From positions 14,508,349 to 14,572,348 of the forward strand of contig NC_088318.1 of assembly GCF_910592395.1 (NCBI RefSeq): 64,000 bases of DNA, given 5' to 3'. The stretch's first letter is position 1, and each line of letters starts with the position of its first letter. A model generated the notes under the pieces. It was given only the letters and a program-made list of their open reading frames with translations. It ran no database searches and was not told where the DNA came from. Positions 34,527 to 45,930 of this stretch are shown here, one piece after another. Source of the DNA: Lineus longissimus. Taxonomy: Eukaryota; Nemertea; Pilidiophora; Heteronemertea; Lineidae. Made by a program: the position numbers and the translations under genes.

Positions 34527-37500
34527 ATGCCTCCCAAAGAAAAGAAGCTACTCCGGAGGTTTTTGTTCAAGTGCCTCGATGAAGGACACATGAAGGGAAT
34601 AAGATGGATGAATAGGGATGAGAAGACTTTTCAGTTGCTATGGTTGCATGCCAACAGTCCAGAATGGTGTGAAGAAAATGGCGCATTGTTCAAGGTTAAC
34701 TTTTTACCTTTATTGACAATTATTATTGCCTTCAATTTAGAAATGTACAGAAAGGACAGGTCTTAATTCTGAAATGTCGTTTGTTGAAATTCGTTTCAGG
34801 TTATGAGAAGTGATGACAATACATGTTGGATAATACGTGTCGGCCTACTGTATAGGCCTACCCCAGTAATGGCACGGCTTAACCCGCCGGCCCATGGAGG
34901 AATTCCTTTATGGCCTAATGGTTGGCGCGTTGTCTCCTGAGTTGGAAGTTACGCAAAGGGAGAAAATGGGCCTAGAGCCAACTTTTCAGAGAGAAACTTT
35001 ATGCTCCACAACGAGGGTCGAGGCCTATCAATTAGACGAGTGCATGTTTTTAACTCTCAAGTACATATTTGGAGAGGTATTGAAAAGATATTTGCTGTGG
35101 CAAGTCTACAGATATAAAGAAATTGTTTGATGAAAAAATTAATTTGAATTTTGCTAATTTGGTAATAGGGGGCGTGTTTTGAGATTTTTCTGCCAGTTGG
35201 CTGAAAAGAGTGGAAATATCAATGTCTGTCCAATCTGTCGATTATCAGTTTACTTTTCACCATTTACTTACCCGACTGTCCGGAATATCATAACAAAATT
35301 TCAGATTCACAACCCCACGCAGTATTTGAAGCGTCGCGGTCAAACATTGACAATTGAACTGCTAAAAGGCTTAAAACTAAATGGTGGTCTTGCCTCGTGG
35401 CGAGGCAAGACCACCATTGATTTTTTAAGCCACGGATTTTTTTGATAATCGACAAATTAGACAGACATTGATATTTCCACTCTTTTCAGCCAACTGGCAG
35501 AAAAATCTCAAAACACGCCCCCTATTACCCAATTAGCAAAATTCGAAATTAATTTTTTCATCAAATAATTTCTTTATATCTGTAGACTTGCCACAGCAAA
35601 TATTTTTTCAATACCTCTCCAAATATGTACTTGAGAGTTAAAAACATGCACTCGTCTAATTGATAGGCCTCGAACCTCCAACCTATGAATATTCATTGGT
35701 GGTCTTGTCTCCTGACGAGACAAGACCACAATTGATTTTTTAAGCCTTTTAGCAGTTAAATTGTCAATGTTTGACCGCGACGCATCAAAGAACGCGTGGT
35801 GTTGTGAATCTGAAATTTAGATATGTTATTCCGGACAGTCGGGCAAGTAAATGGTGAAAAATAAAATGGTGATTGACCACGGAAATTTTTTTTTAATCGA
35901 CAAATTAGACAGACTTTGATATTTCCACTCTTTTCAGCCAACTGGCAGAAAAAACTCAAAACACGCCCCCTATTACCCAATTAGCAAAATTCGAAATTAA
36001 TTTTTTCATCAAATAATTTCTTTATATCTGTAGACTTGCCACAACAAATATTTTTTCAATACCTCTCCAAATATGTACTTGAGAGTAAAAAACATGCACT
36101 CGTCTAATAGATAGGCCTGGACCCTCCAACCTATGAATATTCATTAGTGGTCTTGTCTCTGACGCGAATCAGTCCCGGGAGCCGACATCTTTTTTAAGCG
36201 CAAAAGTTATGATAGATTTGCCTTTAAATACCTCATACCGTTTTCGACGTTCTCAACGGCCAAACGTGTAAACAATTCTAATTCATTTAGGAATGGGCCA
36301 TCTACAAAGGACGGTATCAGCAACAACCTGACGGAACGATGCCACCTGATGATTATACGAATTGGAAGGCCAACTTCCGGTGCGCTATAAACAGATGTAA
36401 CGATATCAAAGAGATCAAAATGGACACTGGAAATAAGGACTTGAAAACTTACATGTTTATTCCAAGAAGGCATGAAGGTAACGCAACCAGGGTACTCAAT
36501 TGTTTGACAACATATGTATACCTTCAAGATGAAAGTTCGTTCTGTTGGGAATGTTATGTATAAATAAGCTTACATTAAAAAACGCATCCAAACTGATTGG
36601 AATTTGTAAGGGATTTTTTCATCTTTACATTGTACCTTGTTTTGACAATCAAATGTCGTTAGTGTTGGAGAACAAAAATGAAAGTTCTTCGTTAGGATAG
36701 TGCCGATCTCAGGTGAAACCTGATACACACCTGAACTCGCGATCGGACAGTTATTGAGCAGGCCCACTTCAAGGCCTACGCATGTCGATGTTTTGCTCGT
36801 GAGAATGCTTCCAGAGGCCCGTATATCGCACTGGGCAAAGATGTCTGGAGACGATCGCGAGGAGGACCCGACTAAAGTTGATTGCCCCCGAATAAACCGG
36901 AACATTCATTTGCTCAACATTTTGTTGTATAGATCAATGGGAAATATATCAACCGTTCCCAAACTCAACCTGGCGAAATGAAGACGGTGATGAGAAAAAC
37001 GTAGTTTATACTACCCCAACCAGCCAGAGTACCACACCACTGTCATACCAAGCTCGAATGCCGGTAAACACGGTAGGTCACCACAAAAGTTCTCTGTGTG
37101 GTGCCGACAATTTCACAGAATCATAAACCATAGTATACGTTCCAACTCTACTCGCAAATGTACTTTCTCAGGGAAATTAATATAAATTGTGTTAGTTTTT
37201 CTTCCCAATTACCCTCCATTTCAAAAAAAGAGAGAGCTGTTTCAGTTCAATTTCTCAATCATATACATGTAATATAATCAATACAACACATTAGCTGGAG
37301 GGTTAAAGTGCAAAAATTATAGCAATGACTGTCACTGTCAGTGAGTGACTATGACATCGTAAGTTTAGATTAGGATATATATTGAATCTGGATTTGGAAG
37401 ACTGCAGAGACATTATTTTATAGTCCCACGGATTGCATGGCGGTGCATTTTGACGTTTATGTATAAAAATGTAGTACGTATGTTTTTTTTGTATTTCCAT

Positions 37501-40500
37501 GCAGGACCCCTACGCTACTGTGGCATTCGTCAGTGATGCAGAAGCCCAGTATCTGCCAGAAGTCTTGGAAAAGTTACCAGGTAAATGACCACGGCAAAAT
37601 TTATTAACCTCTTACAATTTTGAAGCATGCCAAATAACGGCGTGGATGATCGGTCGCTTTGCCCGTCTCTCCTATTCACGTGAATTTCTGACGTGAAACC
37701 ATTCGAAAGTCAGCATCTGATGCCGACTGTGCTTCGACCTAGAAAATGGAAGAAGCTAAGTTTGGGAGAATCTTTACCAAAATATTGTTAACAGGGAGTA
37801 AAGGGAGGAACGGCCGGCAATGACAGAAATATCAGAAAGTGAAATAGCATTGAGATTCAAGGTCTGTCACCATTCGTCCAATATACTGGTCATTTTAATT
37901 GCAGTGAGCCCTCCCGCATCTCTACCTACAGATGATTATAACTTTGAGATTCCCAGTCCTCATCAACTGGACCTCCTCCAGCAGATGATAAACGAAAATG
38001 GTTTACTAGACCTGCTTCAATGCCAAAGTGTTGATGATAATGAAAGAAACGTGAACAGCCTGATGGACCTGGCTTCTATCGAAGCACCTGGCATAGGTAG
38101 GCCTCATATGGCTTACTCAACAAACTATTGGACTTTTTTTTTAATTGTATGTTTAATCAACATGAAAACTTCAAAGTTTCATATTACGAATACATGTATA
38201 CAATATGCCCACTTGATTAAGCGATCAGTTGATGCAGGGTGTCAAAGAATTGCCATTTTGGTAGGGTATAAATGTTATTTGTGTAAAATAACAGTGGCTG
38301 ATAAAGATCATACCATGATAAACTAGGAGCTGTAGGAATATGTTTGAAAAAAGTTGCACCCAAAATATACATCAAAATTTTTGATGTATTTGCAATTTAA
38401 TTACAAGCTTTTGAAAAAGGGGTATCAACATGACAAGGTATTTCATTGCATCCAACTTCTTTCAAACATATTAATACCTAAAGCTTAATGATGATACTGT
38501 TTTCTTAGGCCACTATTATTCCAAACCAAAAATAATAACCCCAGAACTAATATTACGGCAATGTTTTTGACACGCTGTACATGTACATTTACAACAAGTT
38601 ATTGACCTGTCAATATCATTTCGTAACAGATCCACAGCATGCAGGTTCCAACGTCTCTTTACCAGATTCCCTCTCTCTGGTACGCTTCGTTAACACCAAA
38701 CCTGAAAGTAAGTATCAAAGCTAGGGCATCTTGGCCTGCAAGATTCTGATATAGCAGTGGGTCCAGTCGGGATTGAAATCGGAATAGTCAAACGCACTGA
38801 ACTTTTCTATTCTATGTGCATTTTGATGAGAAGGTAACTACTTCGGTAGAGTGGAAGGTGATGGCAGCCGATGGCTTGGTAATGATACCCTTTTTTATCG
38901 TTTTTGTCTCTCCCTCCTCTATCTTGTGTTCTGTTTATTTATTGGCCTATAAGTGCTTGGAAATGCCGTTGGTCGACTATCAGAATGAAATTTTCTTCCG
39001 GGTTCAGATTCGTATTTGAAGGGAGATCTCTTGAACGCCATGCACCTATGTTTCTTTTAGTGATCGACATGATTGCTTGGTTGCGGTACAGGGAGAAAGT
39101 AGTTGAAAAGAAGTACATCCGGTGCGACAGAGGTTTCAGACTTATGAACGCTGATGGAGAGAGACGATCACAGATACCAGAAAAGGTAATTATCTGAAGA
39201 AAAGATTACTTAAAAAACAATATTTCCAGCTTGTAAGATGTTATTTCCTTAATAATAGGCTAGTACAATTACATTTGTTTATGTATGTAACGGGTCACCG
39301 TGTTCTCATTATGGACTTATTGCGCGATTATGGGGTTGTAACTATTTTGCTGTATATTGTCACGAGGAAAGAAAAGCACGCGACCTAACGCCGACCTATT
39401 TATGTAAAGTGATAATTAGAAGGTTAATAGTTCAGGAAATGTTAATAAATAATCATTCCATATCGTCTTTTGAGAGCATTTTTAATTGTAAAAAATATAT
39501 GCCTACGTCACAGAGTCTCTGCAATGGTCATTTTATCACAGTAGTCTCGCGCAGCCAGAAGTTCTTTACTTATAAGTCTGGCGCATGCCAGCCTTTCTTT
39601 ATTCGAGACGTTTTCCAGCACGATGTATGTGGGCAGAAGCAACACTGCGCAAGATTACCTCGAGCAGGTGCTAATAATAGATTATGCTAATGAGCATACC
39701 TTCCTCATTGAGTTTTCCCAGAATGGCCCATATCGCGCAAAGCTCGGGACGGCATGGTTGTCTGTTGACTGTGCTTTAAGGGAGACTGGCACATGCCTAG
39801 TCTCTCTTAAAGCACAGTCAACAGACACCCCTATACCCCCTCACACTCGGAAACCACAAACGCCCACCCCTTCTTGCTACCTTAATACTTCTGGTTTATT
39901 GTGTGTGTAATAAGGAATTACAATTTAAGGGCTTACCTTGACTGGATGGGGACGGAGAGGGGGATTGCCCCTCGCCCTTTTCAGAAAAACAATAACAATA
40001 CAGACATCAAAAAGCTATAAGCTGCAGTCTTGATTTTAGGTTGACTTGGAGCACATATGAATTGAAGGCAATTTTATAATTGTAACGTTGTCTGAAACAT
40101 TTTTTGTTTGAGATATAAGTATATTACAAAATCAGAGTGTTCCCGTTACACGTTAGTAAAGTACATGTACCACTTGAAAAACTTCGCGATTCATATCTTC
40201 CAGTTTAGTGGATGCTCGTTGCTCGGCACCCCTGCTGCATGTTTCCATGCCCACCGCAATATTGAAAACACTGAGCGTATCATAAAATTTATAGGGAACG
40301 GACTGCATCTATTCTGCGACAAAGATGGAAACATATCCGCTACGAGACTCACCAGGTAACCCATATCATTCAAAAATCAGCCTTCGCACGTGAAATAATT
40401 TAACCAATATTCCGTCAGCAACTGCTTCATTGCCCGGTCAGTAAATCGGGGCTAAAAGCTGGTCTCTCGACAAATATCCCTATAAATGATAACGGATGTC

Positions 40501-41580
40501 AAAGGTATGGTTATAAGCTACCAAATACATTTAATCATGACGACCTTGGTGCAGAAGGGAATCCCTGATAACCACCACTATCCTCCGATAAATTCCTCCC
40601 CTCCCAACTCAATATTATTATCATCATATTGGATTTTTTAGTTGCCGAATATACTATGCTGATCCTACTCTCAAAAAGGCTGCTGAACCACAATTGTTGC
40701 CAAGGAGACAGTCAGTAAAAGTGTTTGACAAGGACGCCTTCAACAAGAAGCTGGCCGACTGGGAAAAGAATGAGAACAGTGGTGAACGGCCAAGCGTCAG
40801 TATCCTGTTTAGTCTGGGCGAAAATTGGTCCCTGTCGAAGCCCATCAACAAGTGCTACATGAATTTAATGGTCGTCCATTGCTACAGTTGGTCCCAACTG
40901 GGGAGCGTAAGTTCTGTGATTGAAGCGTCCATCCCAAAACATTTATTTATACATGTAGGTTCCACAGTCTGATGATTCAGTGACCCAAAACGCTTTGGGA
41001 ATATGACGGACTTTACATGACGTACATTTACACATGTACAACGACTCTTTCAAATGAAAACGTTATTCTTGCTCACTCATAAGCGCTTAAAACGACTGTC
41101 TGTGAGTAATCAAGTTGGCCAATATACACCGGTCGTCAAATCCACGATCAAAGTCAAAGTCACGTTATTCCTAACGGTTACGTTATCTCTTTCAGTTAAA
41201 CCCATTAGAATGTTCATGTTATGACTTAACGCTTTCGTTAAAGCTAACGTGGTTTTGAACAACTCAACCCTGGTTAAAATGCCGTCACATTATTTCCATG
41301 GGAATAAAGATAGGAGAATGAATTCACAAAATTTTCCATACAAAAATTCACCTTTGCAATGAAGATAAAACAATTCATGCGTAATTTATACTCCGAGGTC
41401 GGTCCAATGCGTCCGGAGTGAAGCGCAATTTACCGCTCTTATGTTCTTGACCTTTACAGTAGATGAAGATTCTAGTTCCATTTTCAGGTCAAGGTCGCCG
41501 AGACTGCACAGTTCGAAGAAGAGATGGAAGGAGCATGTGCTGCTATAGAGGGCTTGCCAATAGTCAACATGGTCCAGTAA
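34527..41580 (+). CDS. IRF: Interferon regulatory factor family transcription factor
   Basis: Exons: 34527-34694, 36291-36477 (or to 36491), 37505-37580, 37905-38096, 38630-38707, 39061-39185, 40204-40355, 40642-40906, 41488-41580. With the 36491 end every phase fits and the protein is 449 residues, like IRF4. The DNA-binding domain (about 8-105) has Trp at 27, 39, 47, 58 and 81, and NWKANFRCAIN, whose Arg86, Cys87 and Asn90 match DNA-contacting residues. The first canonical Trp is Phe12. A hydrophilic linker is followed by an IRF-association domain (LRYREKVVEKKYIRCDRGF; GNGLHLFCDKDGNISATRL; SVSILFSLGENW) used for dimers. The family controls interferon and immune-cell genes in vertebrates. 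The better donor at 36478 would need an extra phase-correcting exon, for example near 36812. Which IRF subgroup is unclear. Confidence 0.88.
35020..36130. repeat. Composite inverted repeat in IRF intron 1
   Basis: A segment at about 35020-35260 (AAGTACATATTTGGAGAGGT, GGCGTGTTTTGAGATTTTTC) recurs in reverse complement at about 35440-35675 and again at 35885-36110. The segment 35270-35375 recurs inverted at about 35745-35860. A perfect hairpin AATGGTGGTCTTGCCTCG with its complement lies at 35381-35419, with a relative at 35698-35733. This looks like nested or rearranged non-autonomous transposons. Open frames here are by-products. Confidence 0.8.
37835..37844 (+). promoter_or_regulatory. Possible ISRE-type motif inside the IRF gene
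   Basis: GAAAGTGAAA matches the GAAANNGAAA core bound by IRF proteins. It lies about 60 bases before the exon at 37905. A single 10-base match is weak evidence. Confidence 0.2.
39757..39828. repeat. Hairpin repeat in an IRF intron
   Basis: TGTCTGTTGACTGTGCTTTA and the following AGGGAGACT are repeated in reverse complement after a few bases (AGTCTCTCTTAAAGCACAGT, CAACAGACA). The arms are ~30 bases and nearly perfect. Likely a short MITE or a snap-back insertion. Confidence 0.75.
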
Positions 41581-41786
41581 CGAAAACGTTGTGAGCTCCA
41601 GAAGACATCTATTGGTTCAACAAGAATTTTTCTTGTGCGACAATTGCGCATCCTGGTCCCCTATTCCTCCGAATCCAGAATGAGATGCGAAAACCGCGGT
41701 GGTCAAGATGCAGTTTTCGAGGCTATAATTGACATTAAATGAGATGTACCATTGCGTATTCGAGACAGTGATTCACATTGGAAATG

Positions 41787-41792
41787 AATAAA
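41787..41792 (+). promoter_or_regulatory. Candidate IRF polyadenylation signal
   Basis: AATAAA about 207 bases after the IRF stop codon. A second AATAAA lies at 41842-41847. Either could be used. Confidence 0.45.
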
Positions 41793-42377
41793 CAGTAGGA
41801 GGTCGTTTAATGAGCCCTGGTCCTACCGTGCTTTAGTACTAAATAAATGTAATAATAGTCTATTTAAGTTCCATATTGAGCATAATTTAAGTTAATACAA
41901 TGCGATACAGTTTACTGATAAATATCTTGATCATGTCGCTTTGACATAAAAATAATATAATACTCATGTATGTACATTTTTATGTACAATACATTACATA
42001 GAGCACTACTAAGTGACGTCATCACAAGGACGGGGCGTCGCCGCTCATCTGACGCAAGTTTTGTATCGTTGTGGTCGTTTTGCCATGTAGCCAAAAGCGG
42101 ATGGAAACGAAACCATTTGGAGCGATGCGGCAACGGAGAGTAAACTTCAGTAAAGAATGACACGGCCATTCTGGTTGTGATGCCGTCACCTGTAGCAAAC
42201 CGTAATAAAGGTCTTTAAAAATAATCAGTGGTCAATTTATATTTACATCAAGGCCCTACGATTAGTCAGCAGACGAAACCTCCCTTATGCATGGTGGCGT
42301 GTGATTGCCAATGCAACTGATGAAATCGATTGTAAACTACATTGTACATTATACACCGTTTAGTTACGTGCAAGTTA

Positions 42378-42505
42378 CGCACGGTTAGGAACGTTACCGG
42401 TACTTCTAACGTTAACAAGTTCCGCGCGGTTAGGAACGTTACTGGTACTTCTAACGTTAACAAGTTCCGCGCGGTTAGGAACGTTACCGGTATACTTCTA
42501 ACCAG
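42378..42505. repeat. 45-bp tandem repeat, two and a half copies
   Basis: The unit contains CGGTTAGGAACGTTACCGGT and ACTTCTAACGTTAACAAGTT. Copies begin near 42382, 42428 and 42473, with one base change in the second and a truncated third. It lies beyond the stop codon of the minus-strand tetraspan gene, in the gap after IRF. Confidence 0.85.
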
Positions 42506-42862
42506 TCATGCCAGTACTATACTATTCCCGTCGCCGCAATAGTTTACCGAAGAGCAACAAGTGGTTTACGCTATTGACATTAAATCTGGCCAAGTATATA
42601 TCCAGATTGATTTCGATGCATCATGCCGACTTGCCGGCGGTGAACATCAATCCTGAAGTCGCACAACGACGGTAGATCGGCATGCGATGCATCAGAGCAA
42701 TGACCTTTGACCATGAAGGCAGCCGTGAAATCACAGACCAGACGTAACACGAAGGATTCACTTCTTGGTCGCTTCCACTTCCGGAAGTTGATGTAGTCAA
42801 AGTGTGCTGCGAGCGTTCGTATAAATGTATTTATCAATGACCCGGGATTAATTCCATAAAGC

Positions 42863-43921
42863 TTAGACGCGACTCTCATCTTTGCCAAATATTCCGTGGA
42901 TTTGAATACAAAAAAATACAATCGAAGCTAACGATAAAACCCCGCCGAATACCTCGATACAGAGTCTTGCTGATATTTCTGAATCCGAACTGGGTTCGTT
43001 CGTTCCGTCTACATAAACTCGGCAAATATAGCTCGAAGACCATCGGTGTCGCTCTATATAACAGGAGCCCAAGTATTGGCTGTCAAGAATTAGCCCAGCC
43101 ACGCACCAGCACAGGAAAAAAGCCGCCAAAATGGCCGCTCCGATGACAATAGCGATGGAGCAGACGTGAGCGTCCTGTGGGCTTTGCTGATCGCCTGAAA
43201 GATTGCTGTTGGCCATCCCGGCTATGATAAATACCACACCGCACCACAAGCCTGCTCCAATGTAGTATCCAAACGGTTGGTAGACCAGAGAAAGAGCCCC
43301 GAGGACCGCCACTGTTATTCCCGTCAGAATCATCAAACAAGGACAGACATCAATCATTTTGGACAAACATGAGTCCCCATTTTCGACACGCCCCCGACCA
43401 CCGGATGTGACGACACTGACCATCGCCCGTCTACTTCTCTCGCAACGATCTGTTGCACCTTGTTCGACGCGGAGTCTATCACGGTCTGAACTCGGAGCAT
43501 TTTGACCAAACCGACCAGAAGTCGAAAGGTTACAGCCATGGATGTCGATTCTCTTGTTTGAATCTGATGTGACTTTATCATCTCTAAGGCCAAGGTCAAG
43601 GTTGCTTCCGAGTCGCCTCCATCCTGATTGGTTGCGTCTGTTCGATGCTGATGGGTGATTGGACGTTGTCCAGATATGTTCATTGTCCTCATTTTGAGTG
43701 CATCCAGGCTGCGGTGCTGCTCTTAGGTCACGTGCATATCCTGTTTGACAACTGACCGTCGGATGTGGGTCAGAGATGTGATATGGCGGAGGCGGATGGT
43801 CGTAGAACGCGGCCCCAGGCAAGTGTATTAATGGGTGGGGTTGGCAGGCGACGTTAGAACCTCGCCTTGTCGATCGTTCCTGTGGAGGGGCTGTAGGTTC
43901 CCTACAATTGAAGCGTGACAT
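42863..43921 (-). CDS. Four-transmembrane protein with Pro-rich N-terminus
   Basis: A single open exon of 352 codons. Residues 1-185 are hydrophilic, with PPPPY at 43-47, a motif that binds WW domains such as those of NEDD4-type ligases, and many Arg/Ser. Four hydrophobic segments lie near 194-213, 219-236, 254-279 and 321-341. The loop between the third and fourth holds two Cys (in GSCYI and SYICR). The layout, with GLWCGVVFIIAGM in the second segment, recalls the CD20/MS4A and TMEM255 groups, but I cannot assign a family. A TTTCAG acceptor just upstream of the ATG (about 43941) and a GTAAGC donor near 44283 on the minus strand suggest a non-coding first exon. This coding exon is intronless, unlike most neighbours. 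Confidence 0.75.
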   Translation of the reverse strand: MSRFNCREPTAPPQERSTRRGSNVACQPHPLIHLPGAAFYDHPPPPYHISDPHPTVSCQTGYARDLRAAPQPGCTQNEDNEHIWTTSNHPSASNRRNQSGWRRLGSNLDLGLRDDKVTSDSNKRIDIHGCNLSTSGRFGQNAPSSDRDRLRVEQGATDRCERSRRAMVSVVTSGGRGRVENGDSCLSKMIDVCPCLMILTGITVAVLGALSLVYQPFGYYIGAGLWCGVVFIIAGMANSNLSGDQQSPQDAHVCSIAIVIGAAILAAFFLCWCVAGLILDSQYLGSCYIERHRWSSSYICRVYVDGTNEPSSDSEISARLCIEVFGGVLSLASIVFFCIQIHGIFGKDESRV

Positions 43922-44349
43922 CTCAACTGTCTTCGTTATCTGAAATTGGAAGAATTACTTTTGTAGACTTGTCTACCAAGGGAGATTCATGGAAAATGGA
44001 TGGAGTTCAAGAGGTTATGGGTTTGATTTTCGGAAGGATAAAAACTGTCAGGTTATCTATTTTTCGTTGGGCGAAACATTAACTACTTGGTTCTGAAGAC
44101 ACTGGGGTGTAATTTGGTTCCAGTCACCGGCGATATTAGTACGGACCAGAGACTATGACCTTTTGATCAATTCTATAGCCAAAGTACATTGTATATCATA
44201 TACAATGTACTATTGTAAAAGTCCGATCTTTCGAACGTATTTTCTGATATGAAATTTCGATGTTCCTCGTTTTGTTGCTTACCTTCGCTGTCTTTGTCCG
44301 GTCCGACTTCAGTTAAAATATTATTTCTTCCAATCATCCAAAAATATGC

Positions 44350-45930
44350 TTTCTCACTGATGGCAAAAATCCAGGCTTTCGACGCCAATGCCTTTCGCTG
44401 CAGCAATAACCTATATTCTGTATTGCACGAAATGTTGGCATTTTGCAACAAATACTTCTTCCGGTCTAGTCACCTGATGTGTTTGTTTGTTCCAGTGAGA
44501 TTTGTGTTGTCTAACCTATCAATTACACCGAGAAATGTAGTCATACTAAGTTGTCTTTGACTAAGCTGCTAATTTTCGTAACGAGTTTCACGAATCTTGC
44601 GAATGAAATTCTGCCGGTGATCGTTGTTTATGGATTTCTGTCACAGCGGGATCATGTTAGGATCACATCAGTCTCGGCTGTTTTTGAAGGAACGGATAAC
44701 TTGTTTTCCCATTACAATTAAAAAAAGGAAAAAATATCAAACATGAAACTGGAGAAGAGGATTAAGGAATAATCCCTTGTCCTTTGGAAATAGTTAAATA
44801 TCCTCAGAATGTTGTAGTCAGAGCTTGTCAAATCATATCAGACGCGTACGAGCGTCTAAACATTTTACAATACAGGGAATACACAGAAATAACACAAGTG
44901 AACGATTCAACTTTATATTTTTTTATGACAGAAAATATTACTGCTATATACATGTATCTCGTGTACCATATGCAATCCAAGGTTGTTTTTTTTTAATAAC
45001 GCCTTAACTGAAATTGAATTATACATGGTAGTGTAATGGCCTGCTATGAAATAATGTTGCTGTCACCGTATCAAATTATCTCCAGTACAATTATACCGCC
45101 ACTACTAATTTTATAACGGGTCCAAAGAAAAATGCCGGGCCAAATAGAGGCGAGCCCTGTATTAGACACTGTAGATCACGTGTGCATTGCTATACATGGG
45201 TTTTGGTAAGTACCCATAGGGCCAATAAATCCTCACCAAATTTTATTTGTGTTAAAAATAACCTTTACCAATATCACGATAACATTTTACAACATTCCAA
45301 TACCAAATGCCTGAGAAAAAATGACATCTGTACAGCAAATCCGTCAAATTGTCACTTGCATTGATATGGCCCATTAAAATATTAAACTGTTCTAAACTGA
45401 CTAGTGAGACCACATTTTCGTAAATATATTATCAGCAAGCATATTTCTCTGTAGATTTAGAATCAACCACATATTGAGAATTAATTCCACTTGGATCCAT
45501 CCGAGCCATGTATTTACCAAAACTCGACATTTTAATTAGCTCTATTTGACTCAGAGCTGCCAAGATTGAGTGAATATTTCATCTCGATTTTGTGTACGTT
45601 ACGGCACTTCCTCCGGTTTTTTGGTTTCGTTGCCAGTGAGGCCACAGGTAAACCCACCACCCTTCACCACCAAAATAAAAATAAGATGATTAGTCTTACT
45701 ATACAGAGGACAGTTTCATTCCGAATGAGGTTAATCCGGCTCCCGATACGTTCCCGTCACTATCCCGACACGATCCCATTAATATCATCGTCGCGCAAAT
45801 GCACTCACCGCATGAATTTGCAAAAATGTACGGGAAGGTGTCGAAAAGGATTTGACGGTGAAGTTTTTCTTATCTGGAATGTATCAGCAACGTTCTGGGA
45901 AGCTGGCGGATCACTTGCATAACTCACTTA
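44350..45930. other. Gap between the tetraspan and cytokine-like genes
   Basis: No convincing exon or repeat was seen. It includes the upstream side of the tetraspan gene and whatever 3' UTR the cytokine-like gene has. Confidence 0.4.

Noticed and set aside
36570-36905. 111-codon minus-strand open frame in the IRF gene
   Set aside because: No family, no splice support, and it overlaps the region where an extra plus-strand IRF exon might lie.
42580-42921. 113-codon minus-strand frame overlapping the tetraspan end
   Set aside because: It runs in another frame across the tetraspan stop codon and has no recognisable domain.
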